From UBA5189 sp040389445 (GTDB lineage: Bacteria > Chloroflexota > Limnocylindria > Limnocylindrales > CSP1-4), in contig JAZJZX010000003.1 in the NCBI GenBank assembly GCA_040389445.1, positions 62,001-126,000 of the forward strand: a DNA stretch of 64,000 nucleotides, given 5' to 3'. A program made the translations under genes and the position numbers. The notes beneath the pieces were generated by a model that was given only the letters and a program-made list of their open reading frames with translations, was not told the DNA's origin and searched no databases. This document shows, in pieces, positions 53,353 to 62,678 of this stretch (within the stretch, counting starts at the first letter, position 1; every line of letters starts with the position of its first letter).

Positions 53353-54018
53353 ATGCCTGCGCCGCGCTGCTCCTGCTGCTACGACAAGGCGTTCGATGAA
53401 GCGTTCGCCGCGTCCGAACTGCGCCTCTATCGGCGCAAGGGACCCGGCCGCGCCTCACGAGCCGTCGCCGAGGCACTTGCTCGTCCCCGGGTCGACGGCC
53501 TGACGGTCCTGGACATCGGCGCCGGCGTCGGCGCCGTGCACCAGCTGCTCCTCGAGCGCGGTGCCGCATCGGCGACCGACGTTGACGCGTCCGCACCGTA
53601 CCTCGGTGCTGCGCGCGAAGAGGCCGAGGCCCGCGGGCTCACCGACCGGGTCACCTTTCGGCATGGCGATTTCGTGGCCCTCGCGCCGGAGATCGAGGCC
53701 GCGGACCTCGTGGCCCTGGATCGTGTCGTGTGCTGCTACCGGGATGTCGACGCGCTCGTCGGACGCGCCGCCGAACGGACGCGTCGCCGGCTCGCCATCA
53801 CCTTGCCGCCCGACATCTGGCTTGCCCGGGCCGTGATCCGGCTCCTGAACACCTGGGAGTGGCTCACCCGCTCCGACCTCCGGATCTACGGGCACTCCCA
53901 CGCCCGCGTGGTCGAAGCGGCCCGGGCGGCCGGCCTCGTGCCGGTGAGCAGTGCTGCGGTGCGCTCGTGGCGTCTGCTCGTCTTCGAGCGGCCAATCCTT
54001 ACTTCGGATAGCCAGTGA
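53353..54018 (+). CDS. SAM-dependent methyltransferase
   Basis: 221 aa, class I methyltransferase. Motif I LTVLDIGAGVGAVHQLLLER near residue 50, the acidic motif II ATDVDAS, and FRHGDFVAL near 98. It starts with Cys-rich PAPRCSCCYDKAFDE. WEWLTRSDLRIYGHS suggests the Mg-protoporphyrin methyltransferase/UbiE-like shape, but the substrate is unknown. It overlaps the 3' end of the convergent kinase gene by 20 bp. Confidence 0.82.
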   Translation: MPAPRCSCCYDKAFDEAFAASELRLYRRKGPGRASRAVAEALARPRVDGLTVLDIGAGVGAVHQLLLERGAASATDVDASAPYLGAAREEAEARGLTDRVTFRHGDFVALAPEIEAADLVALDRVVCCYRDVDALVGRAAERTRRRLAITLPPDIWLARAVIRLLNTWEWLTRSDLRIYGHSHARVVEAARAAGLVPVSSAAVRSWRLLVFERPILTSDSQ

Positions 54019-55558
54019 TGCGGCGGATCTCGAGGTACAACGGGCGCAGACGGTCGTACATCGGCAGGTAGACCGAGCGGTAGAGGTCCTCGTAGATCCG
54101 GCTGGCGTCACGCGACGGCTCGAACCGCTCCCCGATACGCACCATTTCAGCCACGGCCGTGAGCGGATCCGGGTGGATCCCGAGGCCGATCGCCGCATCG
54201 ATGGCGGCCCCGAGGCCGGCGGCCTCGTGCGTGTGCGGACGACTGGCCGGAATGCCGAAGACGTCGGCGAAGAGCTGCACCGCCGCCCCCGACTGCGACC
54301 CGCCGCCGGACACACGGAGCTCCCGGATCCCGACGCCGCTGCGCTTCACCGTCCGCTCCGCGCCTTCGCGGAGACCGTAGGCAAGACCCTCGAGGATCGC
54401 CCGATAGATGTGGGCACGGCCGTGGACGTCCCCGAACCCGACGATGGCACCCTTGGCTTCCGGGCCCGGATAGCGAACGCCGGGCATCCAGTAGGGCTGA
54501 AGGACGAGACCCATCGATCCGGGCGGGGAGGCGGCGAGGAGATCATCGAACAGCGCCTCCGGCGGCACATCCAGCGCCGCTCCGCGCGCGATCTCGGCCG
54601 CGCCGAATTCGCGCTTGAACCATTCCACCATCCAGAACCCGCGGAGGACCTGGAGCTCCACCAGCCACGCGCCGGGGAGCGCGGCGGGGTAGGGCGGCAG
54701 GAGCGGGATCGCCTCGAGGTAGCGGCGGTGGGTCGTGCCGATGGTGGCCGTGGTGCCGAACGACAGGGCGGCGACGTCCGGCGTCACGGCGCCGGCCCCG
54801 AGGGCCTCTGCCTGCTTGTCCCCGGCCGATGCGATGAGCGGAATTCCGGCCGCCAGACCCAGATGCGCGGCGGCGGCCGCGGTCAGCTCCCCGAGCGTGC
54901 CGGTGGGGTCCACGAGCTCGGGCAGCCATGTCCGATCGAAGTTGGCGACCTGCCACTTCCAGTCGAGCCTGCCGGCCCACCGCGACCGCTTGAAATCGAA
55001 CGGCAGGTATCCGACCTGCGCGGCCGAGGAATCCGTCCATCGACCGACGAACCTGGCTGTGAGCCACGATGACAGCACGCCGTAGCGCCGGATCCGGCGC
55101 CAGACGGACGGTTCATACCGTTCGATCCAGTTTGCTTCGCAGTCGGCCTGGAATCGGGCGACGGTGTCGCGGACCCGGGCGGCACGAAAGGCAAGCCCCC
55201 ACGCGCCGCCCACCGGGGCCAGTCCGTCCGTCTGGCGTTGATCCAGCCAGACGATGGCCGGCCGAAGCGGCTTCCCGTCCGCATCCGCCACGACGATCGT
55301 GACGCGCTGCGTCGTCAGGCCGACACCGGCCACGGAATCCGGCCGCGCCGCCGGATCGGCCCACAAACGCCGGCAGGCTTCGCCGATCGCTTCCCACCAG
55401 ACCTCGGGGTCCTGCTCGGCCCACCCGGGTTGTGGCGATTCGTAGGGCTCCACCGCGACGCGACCCATGGCGACCAGGGCGCCTTGCGGGTGGAACAGGA
55501 GCGCCCTGACGCTCTGCGTGCCCACGTCGATCGCGAGCAGATGATCGGCTGAACCCAC
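53999..55558 (-). CDS. FGGY-family carbohydrate kinase
   Basis: 519 aa from GTG 55558, with GGAGGG a few bases upstream. N-terminal ATPase loop LLAIDVGTQSVRALLFHPQG, PAIVWLDQRQTDGL near 85, GDKQAEALGAGAV near 250, SFGTTATIGTT near 270, and the C-terminal SGGGSQSGAAVQLFADVFGI near 425. It phosphorylates a polyol or ketose. The exact sugar (xylulose, ribulose, glycerol-like) cannot be told. Longer frame to 55687 adds shadow sequence. Confidence 0.88.
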   Translation of the reverse strand: MGSADHLLAIDVGTQSVRALLFHPQGALVAMGRVAVEPYESPQPGWAEQDPEVWWEAIGEACRRLWADPAARPDSVAGVGLTTQRVTIVVADADGKPLRPAIVWLDQRQTDGLAPVGGAWGLAFRAARVRDTVARFQADCEANWIERYEPSVWRRIRRYGVLSSWLTARFVGRWTDSSAAQVGYLPFDFKRSRWAGRLDWKWQVANFDRTWLPELVDPTGTLGELTAAAAAHLGLAAGIPLIASAGDKQAEALGAGAVTPDVAALSFGTTATIGTTHRRYLEAIPLLPPYPAALPGAWLVELQVLRGFWMVEWFKREFGAAEIARGAALDVPPEALFDDLLAASPPGSMGLVLQPYWMPGVRYPGPEAKGAIVGFGDVHGRAHIYRAILEGLAYGLREGAERTVKRSGVGIRELRVSGGGSQSGAAVQLFADVFGIPASRPHTHEAAGLGAAIDAAIGLGIHPDPLTAVAEMVRIGERFEPSRDASRIYEDLYRSVYLPMYDRLRPLYLEIRRITGYPK

Positions 55559-55628
55559 GGGACCCTCCTGCTGCCTATCCTGACCGATCCGCGCCGAGCC
55601 GGGAGCCTCTCGAGGCCCGTCGCTGCCC

Positions 55629-56405
55629 TCAGAACACCGGAGAGGGAACGGCCGGCCAGTTTCGGCCGGGGCGCGGGAACTTGCCACGCCGGAGCAGTGC
55701 GGCGCAGCGCCGGCGGATGGCGGTCACCTCGCGGCGCGCGAGGAGCGTCCGAAGGTCTGCGCCGAGGTCGCCGTCCAGGGCCATCAGCACCCGCTCGATC
55801 CCGGCGATCTCATCGGGCTCCAGCGGTTCGCCCATCCAGCCCCAGAGCACGGTGCGGAGCTTGGGCACCGTCGAAAATGTCACCCCGTGGTCGACGCCGA
55901 AGACATGCCCGCCCGGTACCGGGAGCAGGTGTCCGCCCTTCCGGTCCGTGTTGTTGACGATCGCATCGAACACGGCCATCCGGCGCAGCCGCTCGTCCGG
56001 GCGCAGCACCATCGCCATGACATCCGCCTCGGGATCCAGGTGAATCCACTGCTGGACCATGCCCTCGCCGAACGGTCCTTCTCGATGAACGGTGGGCGGC
56101 ACGAGTCGCCACCCGAGCGCCTCCGAGACGAGAAACGCCGCCACCTCGCGGCGGGCAAGCGTCCCGGGCGGGAAGTCCGCGAGGGGCCGTTCGGCGATCG
56201 TCGCCTTGTACACGGCGTGGAACGGTTCGGTCAGGTCGGGGTGATGGACCAGGACCACGAGTGCCTGATTGGAAGACCCGGGCAGCCGACCGAGGACCTC
56301 GAGGTCTCCATCGCGGATCCCCCGAAGCGTTGCGGCGTCCGCGGCTTGCGTCTCAGTTGACGTACTGGCCGTTCCGACGCGGACAGATGTGCCCCTGCGG
56401 ATCAA
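55629..56405 (-). CDS. SCO1664-family protein (PI3K/PI4K-like fold)
   Basis: 258 aa from the TTG at 56405, the nearest usable start upstream of the conserved beginning LRGIRDGDLEVLGRL. The start is uncertain and overlaps DUF3090 by 53 bp. Family blocks: NQALVVLVHHPDL, HAVYKATIAERPLADFPPGT (Lys for ATP), RREVAAFLVSEALGW, MAVFDAIVNNTDRKGGHLL (catalytic Asp) and GVDHGVTFSTVPKLRTVLWG. It is the kinase-like partner that regularly accompanies DUF3090 proteins. Role unknown. Confidence 0.82.
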   Translation of the reverse strand: MIRRGTSVRVGTASTSTETQAADAATLRGIRDGDLEVLGRLPGSSNQALVVLVHHPDLTEPFHAVYKATIAERPLADFPPGTLARREVAAFLVSEALGWRLVPPTVHREGPFGEGMVQQWIHLDPEADVMAMVLRPDERLRRMAVFDAIVNNTDRKGGHLLPVPGGHVFGVDHGVTFSTVPKLRTVLWGWMGEPLEPDEIAGIERVLMALDGDLGADLRTLLARREVTAIRRRCAALLRRGKFPRPGRNWPAVPSPVF

Positions 56406-56955
56406 GCGGATTGCCGCACAGCGGGCAGGGCGGTCGACCGGCCCGGACGACCCGTACGGCGCGCTCCACGAACGCCCGCGCCACAACCGCGCTGAGATGC
56501 ACGCGCAGGATGTCGGGGCCGTCCGGATCGTCGGCGGCGAGGAGTTGCTCGATGGCCGCCGCGACCGAATCCTCATCCGGTTCTTCTTCGTCGTCTTCGG
56601 CCGGCTCGTCCTCATCGGTGATCGCGCGCGCCTCGATGAGGACGCGTTCGAGGTCGCCGTCCCAGCCGAGGGTCAGCGTTCCGGCCCGAAATGCCTCGAG
56701 CAGCGGTTCGTCGAGCGGCGCGACGTCTTCAACGGGCCGGTCCGGCCCGAGGTTCACCACCCCCCGTTCATCGAGTTCGAACAAGAGGTGGCCGAGGCGT
56801 TCGGCAAGAGCCGCGACCTGGACCTTCTCGAGGGAGACGCTGACCACCCGGGAGCCGGCCCTGGCCTGGAGGAAGAACGTCCTGTTCCCGGGCTCGCCAA
56901 CGGTGCCCGCAACGAAACGATCGGGTGGGTCGAAGACGAAGGTGCGACGTGCCAT
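56353..56955 (-). CDS. DUF3090-family protein
   Basis: 200 aa. Starts MARRTFVFDPPDRFVAGTVG, with FFLQARAGSRVVSVSLEKVQ and AVRVVRAGRPPCPLCGNPLD. The C-terminus has a CPLCGNPLDPQGHICPR zinc-binding pattern. An acidic stretch lies near residue 115-130. Family is widely paired with SCO1664 and a histidine phosphatase; the phosphatase is not here. Function unknown; overlaps SCO1664 by 53 bp. Confidence 0.87.
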   Translation of the reverse strand: MARRTFVFDPPDRFVAGTVGEPGNRTFFLQARAGSRVVSVSLEKVQVAALAERLGHLLFELDERGVVNLGPDRPVEDVAPLDEPLLEAFRAGTLTLGWDGDLERVLIEARAITDEDEPAEDDEEEPDEDSVAAAIEQLLAADDPDGPDILRVHLSAVVARAFVERAVRVVRAGRPPCPLCGNPLDPQGHICPRRNGQYVN

Positions 56956-57005
56956 GGATCGACTCTACCGGATTCCGGGGTCGGACCAGATCGGCGGCCG
57001 GGTCG

Positions 57006-58574
57006 TCAGGCGACCGTGAACGGAATCCGGTGCCAGCCCCGGGCGCCATTTGGGTCGGGACGGGTGACGACCTCGGTCTGCGTCTCGCCCGTCGAATCGG
57101 TGGCACGCACCCGGGCGGTGTGGCTGCCGGAAGTCGCCACCCATGGGTATTCCCACTGGACCCAGGTCGCGGCGGAGATCGGCGCGGACAGCGTCGCGTC
57201 GCGGAAATCGCCGTCGTCGAGGGAGACCTCGACGCGGGAGATGCCTCGATCCGGAGCCCAGGCAACGCCGGCGATCTTCATCGGACCGGCCGGGATCTGC
57301 GTGTTTCGTGGCGGGACGTCGATCCGGGACTGGGTCAGGATCGGCGCCTCCTTCGACCAGCCCAGCGGGATCCAGTAGGCATCGAATGCTTCGAGGGTGG
57401 TGAACTCCAGCTCCTTCAGCCATTTCGTCGCGGAGACGTAGCCGTACAGGCCCGGGACGACGACCCGAGCGGGATAGCCGTGCTCGCGCGTGAGCGGAGC
57501 GCCGTTCATCCCGATCGCGATCATCGGCTCGCGCTCCGGATTCATGATCCAGGCCGTGGGCGAGCCGGCCGTCCAGCCATCGACCGAGCGTCCGACCATC
57601 TGCGTTGCCCCGGGTTTCACGCCGGCGAGGTCGAGGACGTCCCGGAGTCGAACGCCGGTCCACTTGGTATTCCCGACCAGGTCGCCGCCGACGCGATTGC
57701 TGACGCAGGCAATGGTCACGAACTGCTCGATGATCGGCAACTCGATGAGTTGCGCGTAGGTGAGCGTCACCTCACGCTCAACCATGCCGTGGATTCGCAA
57801 CTGCCACGTGTTTCGGTCGATGTTCGGCGGAATCAGGGCCGTGTCGATGCGGTAGAAGTCCTCGGTCGGTACGACGATCGGGGTCAGGCCCGGGATGGCG
57901 AGGTCCGCGCCGGCCGGCAGTGCCACCGGATCAGGCACGTTCGGGAGCTCGCCCGGCCTCGTGACGCGCTGGCGATCGAGGAGGGTGCGGCCCACGGCCG
58001 ATGCCGCAACGGAACCGACGGCCACCAGTCCACCCCGGATCAGCAGGGTGCGTCGGGACCAGTCCGGCATGACGGCACCCGGCATGGCTGTCCGCGGCGC
58101 CATCCCTCGAGCCAGCCGGAGCAGGCGGTCGAGCGCGGTCGCACCGACGGCGAACTCGGCGAGGGCGCCGCCCACGGCCAGGGTCAGCACCGTGTCCGGA
58201 TCCCGCAGCCCCGCCACCAGCCCGAGAGCCACGAACGCCCCGATGACCCCCATCGCGACACCCGGTCGCGTGCGCCCGATCAGCCCGACGCATGCGCCGA
58301 CGACGAGCGCGACCGTGAGTACCAGGATCTCCAGCGCGAGCTTGTCGGCGGTTCCGAAGAGGGAGACGACGAATTCCTTGGCGCCCGGCGGCTGGAGGTC
58401 GATGACCTGGCGTCCGACCGAGAGGATCGGGGATGGGACGCCGGCGAGGACGCCGGCCAGCAACTCGCCGGCGGCGAGCGCCGCTCCGGTCGCGACCATG
58501 CCGACCAGCGCGGCCGCCCGGCGGTTGGGACCGGGCTGGAGGGCGTCGCGCGTGACGGTCGGGGATCCGCTCAT
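57006..58574 (-). CDS. Molybdopterin-dependent oxidoreductase (SuoX/YedY-like) with membrane N-terminus
   Basis: 522 aa. The N-terminal ~150 residues have several membrane helices (ALVGMVATGAALAAGELLAG, LALEILVLTVALVVGACVGL, VAMGVIGAFVALGLVAGL). A tail-anchor helix precedes a sulfite-oxidase-fold catalytic domain from ~210. The Moco Cys is in TIACVSNRVGGDLVGNTKW near 290. GYPARVVVPGLYGYVSATKW near 375 binds the cofactor, and a C-terminal Ig-like dimer domain follows. It probably reduces or oxidises an oxo-anion or sulfoxide at the membrane. Transcribed leftward, divergent from MgtC. Confidence 0.87.
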   Translation of the reverse strand: MSGSPTVTRDALQPGPNRRAAALVGMVATGAALAAGELLAGVLAGVPSPILSVGRQVIDLQPPGAKEFVVSLFGTADKLALEILVLTVALVVGACVGLIGRTRPGVAMGVIGAFVALGLVAGLRDPDTVLTLAVGGALAEFAVGATALDRLLRLARGMAPRTAMPGAVMPDWSRRTLLIRGGLVAVGSVAASAVGRTLLDRQRVTRPGELPNVPDPVALPAGADLAIPGLTPIVVPTEDFYRIDTALIPPNIDRNTWQLRIHGMVEREVTLTYAQLIELPIIEQFVTIACVSNRVGGDLVGNTKWTGVRLRDVLDLAGVKPGATQMVGRSVDGWTAGSPTAWIMNPEREPMIAIGMNGAPLTREHGYPARVVVPGLYGYVSATKWLKELEFTTLEAFDAYWIPLGWSKEAPILTQSRIDVPPRNTQIPAGPMKIAGVAWAPDRGISRVEVSLDDGDFRDATLSAPISAATWVQWEYPWVATSGSHTARVRATDSTGETQTEVVTRPDPNGARGWHRIPFTVA

Positions 58575-58677
58575 GGGGCGACCATACCGCGGAACGCGTG
58601 ACGCCTTGGTGACGGCGCCGCGGCTGGACGATCGGTTGAGTGGCTATGATGGCAAACATGCCTCCGACCGACCGACG

Positions 58678-59361
58678 ATGATCAACATCGACCTCCAGCT
58701 GGACCTCGCCGTCCGGTTGATCATCGCCGCCGCGCTCGGTGCCGCCGTCGGTGCGGAGCGGGAGATCCACGGGCATCCCGCGGGCATACGAACCCACATG
58801 CTGGTCGCTCTCGGATCGGCCCTCTTCACGGTGCTCTCGATCTACGGCTTCACGGTGGACGGCGCGCCCCCAGGGTCCATCGATCCGGCCCGCATCGCGG
58901 CGCAGATCGTGTCCGGCATCGGCTTCCTCGGCGCCGGCGCGATCCTCAAGGACGGCGTGGTGATCCGTGGTCTGACGACGGCCGCAAGCCTGTGGGCCAC
59001 CTCTGCGGTCGGCATGGCCGCGGGCGCCGGCGAATACATCGTGGCCGCCGTCGGCGGGGTGATCATCCTGACCAGCCTGTGGCCGATCAATGCGCTGGCC
59101 GAACGCCTCCGCGGGACGCATCTTCCCGAGCTCCAGCTGCGTCTCGCGCTCGTGCAGGTCGAGGCGCTCGGGGACATTTCCACGATCCTGAGCAACGCCA
59201 AGCTCGACATCGCATCGATCCAGACGCAGCGCCTCGGCAAGGACAGCTACCGGGCCGACCTGTCCGTGCGCGGTCGCACCAATGCCGGGATCGCGATGGC
59301 TCTCGAGGCGATCGCAAAGATCCCCGGCGTGGACATCGTCTCCACCAGTCGCTCCGACTGA
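58678..59361 (+). CDS. MgtC/SapB-family membrane protein
   Basis: 227 aa from ATG 58678. Five membrane helices. MgtC hallmarks: LGAAVGAEREIHGHPAGIRTH near residue 21, AAQIVSGIGFLGAGAILKDG near 73 and VIRGLTTAASLWATSAVGMA near 95. A C-terminal ~75-residue ACT-like domain follows. Family members modulate magnesium or ATP-synthase activity under stress. No riboswitch or leader peptide was found in the 103-bp upstream region. Confidence 0.88.
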   Translation: MINIDLQLDLAVRLIIAAALGAAVGAEREIHGHPAGIRTHMLVALGSALFTVLSIYGFTVDGAPPGSIDPARIAAQIVSGIGFLGAGAILKDGVVIRGLTTAASLWATSAVGMAAGAGEYIVAAVGGVIILTSLWPINALAERLRGTHLPELQLRLALVQVEALGDISTILSNAKLDIASIQTQRLGKDSYRADLSVRGRTNAGIAMALEAIAKIPGVDIVSTSRSD

Positions 59362-59383
59362 ACGGGCGCGGCCCGTCGGGTCC

Positions 59384-59475
59384 CCTCCGGCGGCATACCG
59401 GGCGCGCCGGGGGCTACCGGGCGAGCCGGGGCGGACGTGGCGAGCCGGGGACTACCGGGCGCGCCGGGGACACCT
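59384..59475. repeat. Imperfect CCGGG-rich repeats downstream of mgtC-like gene
   Basis: Units such as TACCGGGCGCGCCGGGG recur (near 59396, 59416 and 59453) with variation. It looks like a degenerate array rather than a clean minisatellite. Confidence 0.5.
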
Positions 59476-59563
59476 CGCGACGCTCGTCCTCTGCTAGCCT
59501 CCGGATCGTGCGCAACGTCATCCGCGTCCTGATTTCGATGCCGGCCGGGACCCGGTAGCCACG

Positions 59564-60733
59564 ATGAGCGAACCTCGGCCGCGCGCCCGCGATCTCGGGA
59601 TCGTCATCGGGACGATGACGCCGGGCCCGTTCAACGCCATCACCGACGTGTCGGGTGTCCGGGTCGGTCATGCCACGATCATCGAGGGCGACGGACCGCT
59701 GGTCGTGGGGCGGGGGCCCGTGCGGACCGGCGTGACCGTCGTCCTTCCGCACGCCGGCGACGTCTGGCAGCAGCCGGTCTTTGCCGCACCGCATGTCCTC
59801 AACGGGAATGGCGAAATGACCGGACTGGAATGGGTCCGCGAGGCGGGCATGCTGGGTGGGCCGGTCGGGATCACCAACACCCACTCCGTGGGTGTCGTAC
59901 GCGATGCGCTGGTCGCCGAGGGCGTGGCGTCGCACCCGGACGGCGCGTTCTACTGGTCACTTCCGGTTGTCGGGGAGACCTGGGACGGTCTCCTCAACGA
60001 CGCGGACGGGTTCCACGTCCGTCCGGAGCACGTGCGGGAGGCGCTCGACAATGCGCGCTCCGGACCGGTGCCGGAAGGCAGCGTCGGCGGCGGAACGGGC
60101 ATGATCTGCCACGAGTTCAAGGGCGGAATCGGGACATCCTCGCGTCGCCTCGTGACGAGCGCCGGGGGCTGGACCGTCGGGGTCCTCGTCCAGGCCAACT
60201 ACGGGCGGCGGGGGCTCCTCCGGATCGACGGCGTTCGCGTCGGGGAGGAGATCGGGTTGAGCGAGGTCCCGACCCCCTACCGGAAGGAGTCTGGTCCGGC
60301 CTCTCGTAGGCTCGTCGACGGTCCGCCTCGCCGACGCGACGGCTCGATCATCATCATCGTGGCGACCGACGCGCCGCTCCTTCCGGGTCAATGCGCGCGC
60401 CTGGCTCAGCGTGCCGGGCTCGGCCTGGCCCGCGCCGGAGGAGTGGGAGCCACCACGTCGGGTGACATCTTCCTGGCCTTCTCGACCGGGAACCTGGACC
60501 TTCCGACACCCGAGACGGAGCACGAGCCACCCGGCGTCACGACGGTCCGGATGCTCGTCGACACGGCGCTCGACCCGCTGTTCGAGGCCACGGTCGAGGC
60601 GACGGAGGAAGCGATCGTCAACGCGCTGGTCGCCGCGGAGACGATGACCGGGCGCGACGGGATCGTCGCTCATCGATTGCCGCACGATCGACTCCGAGCG
60701 GTGATGGCACGCTTCGGGCGTCTTCGCACCTGA
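59564..60733 (+). CDS. P1/DmpA-family aminopeptidase (S58)
   Basis: 389 aa. N-terminal nucleophile hydrolase that is made by self-cleavage before a Ser. GPFNAITDVSGVRVGHATI near residue 21, GMLGGPVGITNTHSVGVVRD near 94, GSVGGGTGMICHEFKGGIGT near 173 and the probable nucleophile region GTSSRRL near 191. VGATTSGDIFLAFSTGN near 294 completes the fold. Cleaves N-terminal D- or L-amino acids or amides. Located between mgtC-like and nickel permease genes, with no evident link. Confidence 0.88.
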   Translation: MSEPRPRARDLGIVIGTMTPGPFNAITDVSGVRVGHATIIEGDGPLVVGRGPVRTGVTVVLPHAGDVWQQPVFAAPHVLNGNGEMTGLEWVREAGMLGGPVGITNTHSVGVVRDALVAEGVASHPDGAFYWSLPVVGETWDGLLNDADGFHVRPEHVREALDNARSGPVPEGSVGGGTGMICHEFKGGIGTSSRRLVTSAGGWTVGVLVQANYGRRGLLRIDGVRVGEEIGLSEVPTPYRKESGPASRRLVDGPPRRRDGSIIIIVATDAPLLPGQCARLAQRAGLGLARAGGVGATTSGDIFLAFSTGNLDLPTPETEHEPPGVTTVRMLVDTALDPLFEATVEATEEAIVNALVAAETMTGRDGIVAHRLPHDRLRAVMARFGRLRT

Positions 60734-60804
60734 CGTCAGCCATCCGATCGCGGGCGCGCTTCGCAGCAACGGTTGACAGCGGGGTGGGCGATCTACCAAG
60801 CTAT

Positions 60805-60818
60805 TGCAACATGTTGCA
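60805..60818. promoter_or_regulatory. Perfect 14-bp palindrome (Fur-family operator candidate)
   Basis: TGCAACATGTTGCA is a perfect palindrome 20 bp upstream of the nickel/cobalt permease start. It resembles the TTGCAA...TTGCAA pattern of nickel-responsive Fur-family (Nur-like) sites, although the spacing is four rather than five. A Fur-family gene lies in the same operon, so autoregulation is plausible. Confidence 0.6.
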
Positions 60819-60837
60819 TCAAGGACGCTGACGATCC

Positions 60838-61887
60838 ATGCTCGCATTTGCTGCGACCGACCTCGCCATTGCCGGAGGCGCCGGTCTCCTGGGGACGGCG
60901 CTCCTCCTCGGGATCCGACACGGGTTCGACTGGGACCACATCGCGGCCATCACCGACGTAACCTCGACCACGGCGGCCGCGGAGGCCGCCGAGGAGGTCC
61001 ACGAGGCCGCCCATGCGGACGGAGCCGAGGCTCGGGACGGGCGACCGCTCGATCTCGCCGCACCCGGACATGCCGGGCCCCACGCGCACGCTCATACGCA
61101 CGGAGGGCCCGCCGAGCTGGCCGCTCATGCTGATCCCGGCGCCCATGCCCACGTGGCAACGAGCCACGCGCCTGCGGCGGGCCACGTCGCGGTGGAGGCC
61201 GTCCACCCTCGGCTGCTGGTGGAACAACGGCGTGCGCTCGCGCTGGGCACGCTCTATGCCCTCGGGCATGCGCTGGTGGTGCTGATCCTCGGATCGCTCG
61301 CGCTCATGTTCGGCACGGTGCTTCCGGACTGGGTGGATCCGATCATGGGTCGCGTCGTCGGGCTGACCCTCGTGCTGCTCGGGACATGGGTGTTCGTGTC
61401 CCTGTACCAGTACGCACGGCACGGTCATGCCTTCCGCCTTCGGTCGAGGTGGATGCTGGTGTTCGATTCCGCCCGGTATGGCTGGCGCCGCTTCCAGGCC
61501 CGGCTGCATGGACATGAGCATGCCGACCCGATCGAAATGACGGCGTACGGTCCGAAGACGGCCCTCGGCGTCGGGATGATCCACGGCGTCGGCGCCGAGA
61601 CGGGGACGCAGGTCCTGCTGATCGCCGCGATCGGCGGGGCCTCGAGTCAGGGACTGGGCATCCCGATGCTCCTCGCGTTCATCGTCGGGCTGCTGATCTC
61701 GAATTCGGTCATCGTGTTCGTGACCGCGACCGGGTTCATCGCGAGTCGAGTTCGCGAGCGCCTGTACATCGCGGTCGGCGTCGTCGCAGGGACGTTCAGC
61801 CTGGTCATCGGACTGGTGTTCCTCATCGGCGTGGACGGATCGTTGCCGGCCATCGATCAATGGCTCGAGTCGATCGGCCTTCGGTGA
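60838..61887 (+). CDS. Nickel/cobalt transporter (NiCoT/NicO-like)
   Basis: 349 aa. The metal motif RHGFDWDHIAAITD (residues ~26-39) is that of nickel/cobalt transporters (HxxxxDH). Multiple membrane helices follow. A His-rich cytoplasmic/external loop at ~70-105 (HAGPHAHAHTHGG and GAHAHVATSH) probably binds metal. LGVGMIHGVGAETGTQVLL near 242 is the second conserved block. The 14-bp palindrome upstream and the downstream Fur-family gene suggest metal-controlled expression. Confidence 0.87.
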   Translation: MLAFAATDLAIAGGAGLLGTALLLGIRHGFDWDHIAAITDVTSTTAAAEAAEEVHEAAHADGAEARDGRPLDLAAPGHAGPHAHAHTHGGPAELAAHADPGAHAHVATSHAPAAGHVAVEAVHPRLLVEQRRALALGTLYALGHALVVLILGSLALMFGTVLPDWVDPIMGRVVGLTLVLLGTWVFVSLYQYARHGHAFRLRSRWMLVFDSARYGWRRFQARLHGHEHADPIEMTAYGPKTALGVGMIHGVGAETGTQVLLIAAIGGASSQGLGIPMLLAFIVGLLISNSVIVFVTATGFIASRVRERLYIAVGVVAGTFSLVIGLVFLIGVDGSLPAIDQWLESIGLR

Positions 61888-62345
61888 ACGAGCCCGTCGG
61901 GGCAGCGGGCCCGGCCTGGGATCGCCTTCCGGATCGTCTTCGGGAGCAGGGGCTGCGCTGGACCCGGCAACGCGCAACCCTCCTCACCGTGCTCCGCGCA
62001 TCCGAAGGACACGTCACGGGAAGTCAGCTCATCGATCGCTGCCGGGAGATCGAACCGGCGACCACGCCGTCGACCGTCTATCGGACCCTCGGCGTCCTCG
62101 AATCGCTGGGTGTCATCAGCCACAGCCACGGCCTCGACGGCCGCGAGGAGTTCCATGTCCGCCCGGAGGCGGAGCATGGGCATTTGATCTGCGGGACCTG
62201 CGGTGCGGACGCGGAGCTTCCGGCGGCCGATGCAGCGTCGTTCCTGGCTGCCCTGCGCCGCGACCACGGGTTCACCGCCCGGGTGGATCACCTGACGGTG
62301 ACGGGTCGCTGCCGAACCTGCACGACCGAGGGCTCGGGCACCTGA
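61884..62345 (+). CDS. Fur-family metal-responsive regulator
   Basis: 153 aa from GTG 61884 (GTGA overlap with the permease stop). N-terminal winged helix WTRQRATLLTVLRASEGHVT and TPSTVYRTLGVLESLGVIS. The metal-binding region HVRPEAEHGHLICGTCGADA with CxxC, then CRTC, binds structural zinc. It is more likely a nickel or zinc sensor (Nur/Zur-like) than iron Fur because of its operon partner. Probable ligand for the palindrome at 60805-60818. Confidence 0.85.
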   Translation: MNEPVGAAGPAWDRLPDRLREQGLRWTRQRATLLTVLRASEGHVTGSQLIDRCREIEPATTPSTVYRTLGVLESLGVISHSHGLDGREEFHVRPEAEHGHLICGTCGADAELPAADAASFLAALRRDHGFTARVDHLTVTGRCRTCTTEGSGT

Positions 62346-62678
62346 GTGGTGTCATTGGCTGGTGATCGTGGTTCCCACGGAACCTGTCCTGCTTTGAGCG
62401 ACTCCTGACGCGCTCAGCGGCTCGCACGGTTGGGGTGCCGCTGCGCTGAGGCGCCGCCTCGAAGGGCCGCAGTCCGCGCCCGGGAGTACGAAAGTACGAA
62501 TTACCGATCGCGATCCTGGATGCGAATGTCCGAGCGACGGGTTGCTCGCAGAATCGTTCGGCTGATTGCAGCCCGTTGCAGGCCGATGGATCCAATCGAT
62601 GGCGACGAGCCCAGCCGCGCAGTGACGCAGCGCGAACGTTCGGCGCCGGCCGATCGCGCACGAGGAAGGCACCACCGC
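62346..62678. other. Intergenic stretch with a short direct repeat
   Basis: About 330 bp between the Fur-family gene and the GGDEF gene. AGTACGAAAGTACGAA near 62486 is a tandem duplication. GAGGAAGG at 62662-62669 is the likely ribosome site for the TTG at 62679. I see no gene. Confidence 0.5.

Noticed and set aside
58575..58677. Magnesium riboswitch or leader for the MgtC-like gene
   Set aside because: Only 103 bp separate it from the divergent gene and no M-box-like structure was seen.
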